From the NCBI GenBank assembly GCA_030453005.1, contig JAKDLE010000015.1:1-14572 (forward strand): a stretch of DNA of 14,572 nucleotides, given 5' to 3'. Position 1 is the first letter of the stretch. The number at the start of each line of letters is the position of its first letter. The notes below the pieces were generated by a model. That model was not told the DNA's origin. It saw only the letters and a program-made list of their open reading frames with translations, and made no database searches. Position numbers and translations under genes: made by a program. Shown here in pieces: positions 1 to 5,968 of this stretch. The stretch is from Pseudonocardia sp. (lineage in GTDB: Bacteria; Actinomycetota; Actinomycetes; Mycobacteriales; Pseudonocardiaceae).

Positions 1-1223
1 ACCGGCCCCGCGCGCACCCGGCCGCCCGCCGCGAGCGGTTCGCCGTGCTGGTGCACAGCATGCAGGCGGGGGCGGCGCCGGTCGACATCGCCGACGCCGC
101 GGCGCCGTTGCTGGCCTCACCCTTCCTCGAGGAGACCTTCGAGTCGCACGTCGCGGCGCTCACGGCGTTGTTGCAGGCCGAGTGGCACAGCAGAGCGGTC
201 GAGCACACCGAGACCCTGCTCGAGCACGTGCGCACGCGCAACGCACCGACCTGGCTCGCGATCCTGCTCGCCATCCGCGGCGAGCTGCACCTGCGCTCCG
301 GCGAGCTGGAGCAGGCCCGCTCGACGTGCCTCTCGGCGGTCTCCGCCATCGGCATCAACGGCTGGGGCGTCGGGATCGGGGTACCGCTGTCCTCGGCCGT
401 CCTCGCCTGCGTCGCGATGGGCCGGCACGCCGAGGCGGCATCGTTGCTGCAGTCGCCGCTGCCGCAGGAGATATTCGAGACCCGCTACGGCCTCGCGGTA
501 CTGCGGGCCTGCGGCATCGTCGCCCTCGCACTCGGGTCGGCACCGGAGGCGCACGAGTCGTTCCTGCAGTGCCGCTCGCTCGCGTTATCGTGGAACATCG
601 ACGCACCGACCTACGCGCCGTGGCGCACGGACCTCGCGCAGGCGTCCCTGATGCTGGGCGACGGTGACGCGGCGCATCGGCTCGCTCGGGCCCACCACGA
701 GCGCCACGCCACCGCAGGCCCGCGCGTGCGTGGGCTCGCGGCCCGGGTGCTGGCCTCGACGGTGAAGGGCGCGCAACGGCTCGCCGTGCTCGGCGAGTCG
801 GTGGACCTGCTGCGTACGGCAGGCGACGGGTACGCCCTCGCCGGTGCACTGCTCGACCTGGCGCGCGCCCACGCCGCGCTCGGCCACGAGACCGACGCGC
901 TCGCGGCTGCCAGGGAGGCAGCCGTACTGGCCGGGGCCTGCGGTGCCGAACCACTCGCAGGCGACCCGCTGATCGCGCGGGCGGCCGCCACCCGTGCCGA
1001 GCAGCCGTCGCCGCCGAGCGACTGCTTCCTCACCGACGCCGAGCAACGGGTCGCGGTGCTCGCGGCAGGCGGGCACTTGAACAAGGACATCGGCAAGGAA
1101 CTCTTCATCACGGTCAGCACCGTCGAGCAACACCTCACGCGGATCTACCGGAAGCTGGGGATCTCGAAGCGTGCCGACCTCGGCCCCTGCCTCAACCACT
1201 ACACCTTCGCCCCGCGCAGCTGA
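1..1223 (+). CDS. LuxR-family (LAL-type) transcriptional regulator, 3' part only
   Basis: The reading frame is open from base 3 and has no convincing start inside the window, so the gene begins upstream; the usual N-terminal P-loop ATPase part of a LAL (large ATP-binding LuxR) protein would lie there. What is visible is about 350 residues of alanine- and leucine-rich helical repeats (TPR/MalT-like) followed by a C-terminal GerE/LuxR helix-turn-helix at bases about 1030-1185. That domain starts with LTDAEQRVAVLAAGG and contains the recognition-helix region TVSTVEQHLTRIYRKLGI, matching the family pattern. Proteins of this class activate promoters, often as pathway-specific regulators of secondary metabolism. 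A TTA leucine codon sits at 585-587. The gene ends directly in front of an inverted repeat and promoter leading to the next small gene, a likely target. Confidence 0.9.
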   Translation, partial: RPRAHPAARRERFAVLVHSMQAGAAPVDIADAAAPLLASPFLEETFESHVAALTALLQAEWHSRAVEHTETLLEHVRTRNAPTWLAILLAIRGELHLRSGELEQARSTCLSAVSAIGINGWGVGIGVPLSSAVLACVAMGRHAEAASLLQSPLPQEIFETRYGLAVLRACGIVALALGSAPEAHESFLQCRSLALSWNIDAPTYAPWRTDLAQASLMLGDGDAAHRLARAHHERHATAGPRVRGLAARVLASTVKGAQRLAVLGESVDLLRTAGDGYALAGALLDLARAHAALGHETDALAAAREAAVLAGACGAEPLAGDPLIARAAATRAEQPSPPSDCFLTDAEQRVAVLAAGGHLNKDIGKELFITVSTVEQHLTRIYRKLGISKRADLGPCLNHYTFAPRS

Positions 1224-1226
1224 CAC

Positions 1227-1248
1227 CCCCTACGGGTTCCGATAGGGG
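1227..1248. promoter_or_regulatory. Inverted repeat CCCCTA-N10-TAGGGG, candidate LuxR-type operator
   Basis: Perfect 6-bp arms (1227-1232 and 1243-1248) with a 10-base spacer begin four bases after the stop of the LuxR gene. The right arm ends exactly where a promoter -35 element begins (TTGTCC at 1249-1254), the usual place for a class II activator site. The alternative is a weak terminator hairpin for the LuxR gene, but there is no T-tract and the loop is long. Binding by the adjacent LuxR protein is an inference. Confidence 0.5.
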
Positions 1249-1276
1249 TTGTCCGCACATCGTCGGCCACTAGAAT
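1249..1276 (+). promoter_or_regulatory. Sigma-70-like promoter for the DUF5988-like gene
   Basis: TTGTCC at 1249-1254 and TAGAAT at 1271-1276 are separated by 16 bases, close to the vegetative actinobacterial consensus (TTGAC / TAnnnT). Transcription would begin near 1283 and leave a leader of about 140 nt before the GTG start at 1424. The leader holds no obvious ORF or strong hairpin. Confidence 0.5.
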
Positions 1277-1423
1277 CGGTGTTGTATTCGCCACAGTCTC
1301 CGACTGAGGCGCTGCGCAGTTTCCGGCGCGGATTCACCCGCCATTCCCTGGGTGCAATCCAAGCCTTTGTGCTGGTCGCAGGAGTTGGCTCCGACAACGA
1401 CGAAAACAAGGAGAGGGATTCTC

Positions 1424-1654
1424 GTGAATCTCGACGGTGGCACGGCTTGGTCCCACGGCGAGCCGGTGGAGGTGGTCCTCGAAGGTGGACCGCTGGGTAT
1501 TCCCCGGTCGATGAGCACCCCGGCAGGGGCGGAGATCGACCGCATCAAGATCCAGCACCTCAACGGGTACGAACACTTCGAGCTGGACCCAACGACCGCC
1601 GATTCGGTCCCGCTCCACTTCTGCTGGACGATGCGCACCAGGATCGCGGAATAG
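1424..1654 (+). CDS. Small DUF5988-like protein (76 aa)
   Basis: The GTG start at 1424 is chosen because AAGGAGAGG at 1408-1416 is an excellent ribosome binding site at 7 bases; longer in-frame starts upstream lack one. The product is 76 residues, acidic and without signal peptide or membrane segment. Its landmarks are LEGGPLGIP (residues 19-27), DRIKI (39-43), the aromatic block GYEHFEL (48-54) and the ending CWTMRTRIAE. The pattern of an LEGGP start, a central GYEHF and an RTxIAE end is what I recall for DUF5988, a short actinobacterial family of unknown function often seen near biosynthetic genes. The assignment is from memory of the pattern. A promoter with a putative LuxR operator lies upstream, suggesting control by the adjacent regulator. 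Confidence 0.75.
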   Translation: MNLDGGTAWSHGEPVEVVLEGGPLGIPRSMSTPAGAEIDRIKIQHLNGYEHFELDPTTADSVPLHFCWTMRTRIAE

Positions 1655-1770
1655 GTTGTCCGAATCCGCCGGCGGCTCCGTGAATTGCTCGTGCCGTGCC
1701 GGTGGTCCATGCTCGTGAGAACCGGTGGCCTCCGTTGACCGCTACGCTGACCAGGTGGAGTCGTGTCGAT

Positions 1771-2415
1771 TTGGGACGCTCGATACCCCACAGAATCGTG
1801 TTCGTCTCCGGCCGTTGCGTCTTCGCTTACGACGCGATGCTCGACCTGATGTCGTGGTGGGCGAAAGGACGCAGCAACGAGCGTCACGTGGAGTCGCGGA
1901 TCGGCGACGCGCGGGGCGATCTGGCCCGCGGGGCCGACCGGGCGGCCGTGATCCGATCCGTGGTGCAGGTGTTCCGCGGCGCTGCAGTGGCCGATCTCGA
2001 GGCCGTCACCCGAGATCATCTCCGCCGGGCACACCCCTGGGCGCGGTCCCCGCGCCTGTCCATGCCGGCCCGGACGGCGGCGGAGTCCGGCGTCGAGGTG
2101 GTCCTCGTCTCCGACATGGCGTTGTACGGCCTCGCCGAGGAGATCTCGGGGGTCGACGCCCTCCTGTGCTCGTCACCGGTCTGCTCCGGCGGGCGGCTCA
2201 CGGGCGAGATCGCGCTCGTGTCGGGGGCGGCGGAACGGCTCGCGGCAGCCGTCCGGTACGCCGAGGAGCGCCGCGTCGACGCCGCCGACTGCGTCCTGCT
2301 CCACCGCGGCGACCTCGAGGACGCAGCGCTGCTGGACCTCGTGGGTGACGCGGTGGAACTGGACCGCTCGGCACCGGCGGGACGACCCGACCTCGGCCGT
2401 GTGGCCGGCCTGTGA
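1771..2415 (+). CDS. HAD-superfamily phosphatase-like protein, probably catalytically inactive
   Basis: The overall layout follows HAD-IB (SerB-like) phosphatases. A hydrophobic strand and motif I region IVFVSGRCVFAYD lies at residues 9-21, a helical cap follows, motif II is VVLVSDM around residues 110-116, then a typical SPVCSGGRLTGEI segment, and motif III/IV becomes HRGDLEDAALLDLVG near residues 178-192. The nucleophile and acid/base aspartates (DxDxT) read S13, R15 and V17, the expected lysine before motif IV is absent, and the GD pair is shifted. I therefore see a pseudo-phosphatase or a decaying gene. The start is uncertain: the frame is open back to a GTG at 1696, but the only plausible binding site, AGGTGGAG at 1753-1760, favours TTG at 1771. 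The stop abuts a truncated kinase gene in the same frame. Confidence 0.6.
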   Translation: MGRSIPHRIVFVSGRCVFAYDAMLDLMSWWAKGRSNERHVESRIGDARGDLARGADRAAVIRSVVQVFRGAAVADLEAVTRDHLRRAHPWARSPRLSMPARTAAESGVEVVLVSDMALYGLAEEISGVDALLCSSPVCSGGRLTGEIALVSGAAERLAAAVRYAEERRVDAADCVLLHRGDLEDAALLDLVGDAVELDRSAPAGRPDLGRVAGL

Positions 2416-2868
2416 TCAACACGCGACTGGCCCCAACGCCCAGGCTGGCGATCGTCGACCGACCTTCTGCACGCCGAGACCGGAACGAGGGTCGACCTCC
2501 GCTTGATGCCGCCCGAGAGTGTCGTCAGATGTCGAGTGGCGTGGGCGCGACTCACCGGTCGCACGAGGTGCGTTGTCCACGGCGACCCCAACCGGGGCAA
2601 CATCCGCATGACCGAGGATTGCGTCGCGATCATCGACTGGGACGAGTCACACGTCGATGTCCCCGACCTTGATCTGGCGCTGCCGCACAACGCCGCCGGT
2701 CTCGATGACGACGCCTACGACATTGCGGCGCAAGCGCGGGCAGATTGGGAAGCCGCTGTCTGCTGGGACCACAGCGGCACCGATCGGTTTGCAGCCAAGC
2801 GCCTCGCCGAGGTTCGAGCGTTCTGGGCAGTAGCCGCAGATCGGCTGATCACACCCAGCGCTGCTTGA
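2416..2868 (+). pseudogene. C-terminal half of an aminoglycoside-phosphotransferase-type kinase
   Basis: Immediately after the TGA of the HAD-like gene the same frame continues for 150 codons with clear APH-family kinase sequence. It has a conserved-looking WPQRPGWRSS stretch at residues 5-14, the catalytic-loop motif HGDPNRGN (H55, D57, N62), the metal-binding IIDWDESHVDVPDLDL (D74, D76) and a helical tail ending in RLAEVRAFWAVAADRL. Family members are about 250-300 residues with an N-lobe carrying the ATP-binding lysine; that half is absent here. Only a weak internal start (TTG 2503 or ATG 2506) could express it, without a good ribosome binding site. I call it a 5'-truncated remnant, with the break at about 2412-2420. 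A substrate cannot be named. Confidence 0.75.
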
Positions 2869-2892
2869 TAGCGCACGGGGACCGCAACGGCC

Positions 2893-3096
2893 TCACTTCG
2901 TCACCCCGACGACGAGCAGCGCGCCGAACGCGACCCGCCCGTCCGAGACCGGACGCCGCGGGACGGAGAGGTCCTTCTCCCCGCACCTGTCGCGCAGGCG
3001 CTCGAGCGCACGACGGGCTGCGAACGCCTTCGCGCGAGTCCCAAGCTGGCCGGTGCGGCGGGGATCAGCTGACGGGGGCGAGGCCGTTCGCGAGGG
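2893..3096 (-). pseudogene. Remnant of a minus-strand gene 3' end, possibly methyltransferase-like
   Basis: This minus-strand frame is open for 67 codons between an in-frame stop at 3097-3099 and a TGA at 2893-2895, with no ATG or good start. The C-terminal part reads like a folded-domain end: a helix AFAARRALERLRDRC followed by strands and the ending VAFGALLVVGVTK. Such a hydrophobic final strand is common in class I SAM methyltransferases, but no diagnostic motif is present, so the family is a guess. It partly overlaps, in another frame, the tail of the 77-residue gene next door. The two may be pieces of one gene broken by a deletion or frameshift. Confidence 0.3.
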
Positions 3097-3298
3097 TCAC
3101 CAGCCAGATGGTGCGGACTTCTTCTGCACCGCCCCGTCGCCTGGGACGACGAGTCAGCGCGACGGTGTGGTCGCCGACGCTGGAATTCCCGAGGTTCTTG
3201 TTTGAGTCGTACGAGAGCGGTCGCCGTAGGCGGTTGCGGAACGCCGGGGACAGGCGGGTGGAGGTTTCGAGCAGGGCGGCCCAGCTCGCGCGGCTCAC
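3065..3298 (-). CDS. Unrecognised 77-aa protein, coupled to the GT genes (possibly truncated)
   Basis: A GTG at 3298-3296 overlaps the TGA of the upstream glycosyltransferase as GTGA, the same coupling used elsewhere in this window. The first 50 residues look like genuine protein: a basic amphipathic segment LLETSTRLSPAFRNRLRRP, then a low-GC, asparagine/serine-rich stretch SYDSNKNLGNSSVGDHTVAL. After residue about 53 the sequence turns arginine-rich and loses character, so the natural 3' end may have been lost. I do not recognise the family. An out-of-frame remnant follows immediately downstream. No signal peptide or membrane segment is visible. Confidence 0.5.
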   Translation of the reverse strand: MSRASWAALLETSTRLSPAFRNRLRRPLSYDSNKNLGNSSVGDHTVALTRRPRRRGGAEEVRTIWLVTLANGLAPVS

Positions 3299-4242
3299 CG
3301 TGCGGCCCGGAGCAGGTGGTCGAGCACGGCGTGCTTGACCCGCGGGTCCTGCGTGTTGTACATCGAGCCCGCCGCTACCTTGCGGTCGCAGTGGTGGGCC
3401 TGCAGCGGCCAGCCGTCGGGCCAGGCGATCCGTCGCCCGCCGGTCGTGCCCACGTGCGACACCAGGTCCTCCCAGTTGTAGCTCAGGTCCTCGCGGTCGA
3501 CGAAGACGTCCACGTCGAAGGCGCCGAACCGCGTCGCCGCGGGCAGGAAGCGCTCGCGGTCGTAGGCGACGAGATGGGTCGAGACCCGGTTCACCGACCG
3601 GATCCCGGGTGCGACGGGCGGTGCGAGGTCGTCGAGGCCCCAGGCCCAGTCGCCGTGGTCGGCCATGGAGCAGGCCGCGACGACCTCGGGGTGGGTCTCG
3701 AACAGGTCCCGCCACGCGGTCAACGGGTCGAAGGACGGGTCGAGCCGCTCGACGAGGACGTCGTCCTCGACGACCACGACGTAGCGGCTGCGCCCGCCGA
3801 ACAGCCGATGGTGCCCGTTGTTGGACCGGTCCCCGCTCGCCGTGAACCGCTGCCGCGACCCGAACCGGATCTCGTCGACCCCCCACCGCTCCTGGCGATC
3901 CAGCAGCTCACGAGCGATCTCCACCGGTGTGCCGTCGCAGTGCACGACGACCTCGTAGGTCTGCCGCGTGCCCGCCGTCAGCGCGTCGAGGCACCGGGGG
4001 AGCGTCCGTTCGAGGACCGGGAGGTCGGCGTGGAACAGGAAGACGAGCCGGAACTGCGGGTCGTCACCGGCATCGCCGGCTCGGGCCACTTCGGTCAACT
4101 GCAACTCCCTGACGGTCGCGGTGGCAACATGATCGGTCGCAGAACGTATCCACGGGTTCCCGTGGCCGGAGCCGAACGGATCGGCATCACCTGAACGGAG
4201 CAGCGCCGACGAGAGGGCACGGTGCGGGACGGGCAGGGTCAC
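3295..4242 (-). CDS. GT-A-fold (family 2-like) glycosyltransferase
   Basis: This 315-residue cytosolic protein resembles GT2-like transferases, which pass a sugar from a nucleotide-sugar to an acceptor. After an N-terminal extension of about 60 residues come a first strand and loop FRLVFLFHADLPVLERTLPRCLDAL, then TYEVVVHCDG, and the metal/nucleotide-binding acidic cluster VVVVEDDV (E, D, D at residues 159-161). Later blocks include DREDLSYNWEDL and WPDGWPLQAHHCDRK, possible acceptor and base residues. The start is taken as GTG 4242, giving a GTGA overlap with the stop of the upstream GT8-like gene; GTG 4245 is equally in frame. Donor and acceptor are unknown. It is the second gene of a coupled minus-strand operon. 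Confidence 0.75.
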   Translation of the reverse strand: MTLPVPHRALSSALLRSGDADPFGSGHGNPWIRSATDHVATATVRELQLTEVARAGDAGDDPQFRLVFLFHADLPVLERTLPRCLDALTAGTRQTYEVVVHCDGTPVEIARELLDRQERWGVDEIRFGSRQRFTASGDRSNNGHHRLFGGRSRYVVVVEDDVLVERLDPSFDPLTAWRDLFETHPEVVAACSMADHGDWAWGLDDLAPPVAPGIRSVNRVSTHLVAYDRERFLPAATRFGAFDVDVFVDREDLSYNWEDLVSHVGTTGGRRIAWPDGWPLQAHHCDRKVAAGSMYNTQDPRVKHAVLDHLLRAAR

Positions 4243-5075
4243 CACTGTCGTAGTGCCGCTCGTGCCGTCCGGTAGTACCGGCCCTCCGGCGCGTCCGGCT
4301 CCGCGTACTGCGCGGCGAAGTGGACCACCGCAGGCGCGACGTGCCGTCCGTTCTTGACGAAGCTCGCGTGGCCTCCGGCGACGTCCAGCTCGGGTTCGCC
4401 CTGGAGCCCGAGCAGACTCACCGAGGTGTCACCGTCCCTCGGGTCGGCCATGATGCCGTGGCGGGCCAGCGCGACGGCCAGCAGCGGCTCGTCGGCGATA
4501 CCGCCGTTGAACCGGTCGAGGCCGAGCTCGCCGTAGCGGCTCGCGAGCTCACGAGCGAACCCGAACACCGCCCGCGTGACGGGGGTGTCGGCGAAGTAGA
4601 GGACACCGCCGTTGAACTGCGGGATGCTCGAGCTGCCCGCGAGGCGACAGAGCGCGGGGACGTCGCCGTACCAGTGGCCCTCCGAGATCTGCCGCCCGAG
4701 GACGACGATCTCGCGGCCCCGGTACCGCTCGAGCACGAAGCTGACATCGCGGAACACCAGGCTGTCCGAGTCGAGGTACAGGGTCCGCTCGAACGGCGAG
4801 TGCAGGTCGAGGTCGAGCTTCGCCCGGCCGTCGGCCGGAACGCCCGGAGGCAGCGGAACGACGTGATCGAACAGTGTGTCGAGGAGCGGGTCGGTGGGCC
4901 GGTCCGTGACGACCGCCAGCGCGAGCGACGGGCTGTGCAGCCGCAGCGACCGGGTCAGGTCGGCAGCCTGGGCGTGGTAACGGGCTGCCCCGTAGGTCAT
5001 GACGGTGACGCCGTACCCGGCGGTCCGCTCCCGGGGGCTCCTCGTCAACGTCAGGTCCTCGCAACGCTCGTCCAC
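4239..5075 (-). CDS. GT8-like (glycogenin-type) glycosyltransferase
   Basis: The 278-residue protein has the hallmarks of a GT8-like retaining glycosyltransferase: an N-terminal strand YGVTVMTYG, the nucleotide-sugar/manganese-binding DxD motif in TLYLDSDSLVF (D102, D104), the acceptor-side PQFNGGVLYF (152-161), a conserved NGGIADEPLLAVAL block and VVHFAAQY near residue 251, where the family has a metal-binding histidine. It lacks a signal peptide and membrane anchor, so it should act in the cytoplasm. The GTG start at 5075 has GAGGGGGA a few bases upstream. It is first in the coupled operon with the second glycosyltransferase. A large palindrome lies about 80 bases upstream, shared with the divergent cysC. 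The sugar and acceptor cannot be read from sequence. Confidence 0.8.
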   Translation of the reverse strand: MDERCEDLTLTRSPRERTAGYGVTVMTYGAARYHAQAADLTRSLRLHSPSLALAVVTDRPTDPLLDTLFDHVVPLPPGVPADGRAKLDLDLHSPFERTLYLDSDSLVFRDVSFVLERYRGREIVVLGRQISEGHWYGDVPALCRLAGSSSIPQFNGGVLYFADTPVTRAVFGFARELASRYGELGLDRFNGGIADEPLLAVALARHGIMADPRDGDTSVSLLGLQGEPELDVAGGHASFVKNGRHVAPAVVHFAAQYAEPDAPEGRYYRTARAALRQW

Positions 5076-5126
5076 GGAGTCCCCCTCGGCTGCGGGCCGC
5101 CCTTGCGGCCACCTGGCTCCCAGTAG

Positions 5127-5139
5127 GCCTCATCGAGGC
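5127..5139. repeat. Small inverted repeat GCCTC-ATC-GAGGC
   Basis: Five-base arms with a 3-base loop, 13 bases before the large palindrome and within the likely 5' leader of the glycosyltransferase operon. It may be chance in this base composition, but it adds structure to the divergent region. Confidence 0.3.
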
Positions 5140-5152
5140 TTCGCCGGGCGAG

Positions 5153-5191
5153 AGGAGCCTTTCGGACAGGCCCGTTGTCCGAAAGGCTCCT
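5153..5191. repeat. Perfect 16-bp palindrome with 7-base loop between divergent units
   Basis: The left arm AGGAGCCTTTCGGACA (5153-5168) and right arm TGTCCGAAAGGCTCCT (5176-5191) are exact reverse complements around GGCCCGT. It lies between the GT8-like gene (minus strand, start 5075) and cysC (plus strand, start 5238), so it is upstream of both. There is no T-tract, and no gene ends here that would need a terminator. The inner part, CGGACA-N7-TGTCCG, recurs at 11201-11219. Plausible roles are a regulator operator, a leader hairpin, or a copy of a dispersed genomic palindrome. Confidence 0.85.
5163..5181. promoter_or_regulatory. CGGACA-N7-TGTCCG site, candidate operator (GT operon / cysC)
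   Basis: This is the inner core of the large palindrome. The same half-sites with the same 7-base spacing occur at 11201-11219, and with 5-base spacing at 5886-5902. Assignment to the XRE regulator is an inference from that shared pattern. Confidence 0.4.
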
Positions 5192-5237
5192 GCGGTCGGT
5201 AACGCGCTGCCCGCCCCGGTCGGGAAAGCTCCCGGTC

Positions 5238-5813
5238 GTGACCACTCCACGTCCGGCGACCTCCGCGCCGTGCTGTCCGCACCGGCAGCCCGGGTGCACG
5301 CTCTGGCCGACGGGGCTGCCGAGCGCCGGTAAGTCCACCATCGCCGAGGGGGTGGCCGACCTGGTCCGGGCCGCCGGCCGCCCGGCCCAGGTGCTCGACG
5401 GTGACGACATCCGGCGGCACCTCACCGCGGACCTGGGGTTCAGCCGCCGGGACCGCGACGAGAACGTCCGGCGGATCGGGTTCGTCGCGAGGATGCTCGC
5501 GCAGAACGGGGTTGTCGCGCTGGTACCGGTCATCGCCCCGTACGAGGCCGCCCGCCGGGCCGTGCGGGCCCAGCACGCGGAGCACGGCATCGCCTTCGTC
5601 GAGGTGTACGTGACGACACCGGTCGACGTCTGCGCCGTGCGAGACGTGAAGGGGCTTTACGCGGAGCAGCGGGCCGGCCGGTTGACCGGGCTCACCGGTG
5701 TCGACGACCCGTACGAGGAGCCGCGGAGCCCCGACCTGCTGGTACCGGCGCACGAGCAGTCCGTGACGCAGTCCGTGAACGCCGTCTTCGACCGCCTGAC
5801 ACGAGCCTGGTAG
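5238..5813 (+). CDS. cysC: Adenylylsulfate (APS) kinase
   Basis: The 191-residue protein phosphorylates adenosine 5'-phosphosulfate with ATP to give PAPS, the donor for sulfate reduction or sulfotransferases. The Walker A loop GLPSAGKST is at residues 26-34. It is followed by VLDGDDIRRHL (52-62), DLGFSRRDRDENVRRIG (65-81), VPVIAPYEAARRAVR (97-111) and the lid region DVKGLYAEQRAGRLTGLTG with GVDDPYEEP, all in family order and near the usual length of about 200. The serine phosphorylated in the Escherichia coli enzyme (ISPHR) is alanine here. The GTG start at 5238 is preceded by GGGAAAG at 9 bases. No sulfate adenylyltransferase (cysD/cysN) or sulfotransferase is visible nearby, so the destination of its PAPS is unknown; tailoring of a glycosylated product is one possibility. 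Confidence 0.93.
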   Translation: MTTPRPATSAPCCPHRQPGCTLWPTGLPSAGKSTIAEGVADLVRAAGRPAQVLDGDDIRRHLTADLGFSRRDRDENVRRIGFVARMLAQNGVVALVPVIAPYEAARRAVRAQHAEHGIAFVEVYVTTPVDVCAVRDVKGLYAEQRAGRLTGLTGVDDPYEEPRSPDLLVPAHEQSVTQSVNAVFDRLTRAW

Positions 5814-5816
5814 CGC

Positions 5817-5834
5817 TGTCCGCCGGACCGGACA
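5817..5834 (+). terminator. Hairpin TGTCCG-N6-CGGACA just after cysC
   Basis: Six-base arms with loop CCGGAC begin four bases after the cysC stop, placing it as a possible terminator; there is no T-tract. The same half-sites in the opposite (facing) orientation form the candidate operators nearby, so it may instead be a regulatory element of the XRE promoter region. Confidence 0.35.
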
Positions 5835-5885
5835 ACTTCCGCGAACGCGTCGTTCTCCCGGTTGAGGCGGCGTACGGTCCTGTCC

Positions 5886-5902
5886 CGGACACGCAGTGTC
5901 CG
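5886..5902. promoter_or_regulatory. Palindrome CGGACAC-GCA-GTGTCCG upstream of the XRE gene
   Basis: Perfect 7-bp arms around a 3-base centre lie 66 bases before the ATG of the XRE-family regulator gene. Its half-sites are the same as in the sites at 5163-5181 and 11201-11219. TACGGT at 5873-5878 could be a -10 element, which would put the palindrome at the transcription start, suiting autorepression; the promoter itself is not convincing enough to annotate. Confidence 0.5.
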
Positions 5903-5968
5903 TGGGGCGGGCGGCCCAGGCGGACGCTCGTGGCCGGACCGGCTCCGTGGCGATGTCGAGGAGGTGTG

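Noticed and set aside
1725..2348. Overlapping plus-strand frame in the HAD-like region, considered as evidence of a frameshift restoring motif I
   Set aside because: Reading the other two frames near 1790-1850 gave Arg-rich or Ser-rich sequence and no DxDxT, so no simple frameshift repairs the motif.
3202..4194. Long plus-strand frame opposite the GT2-like gene
   Set aside because: It is antisense to a gene with an EDD motif and coupled start, and its product is low-complexity Val/Arg/Pro-rich sequence.
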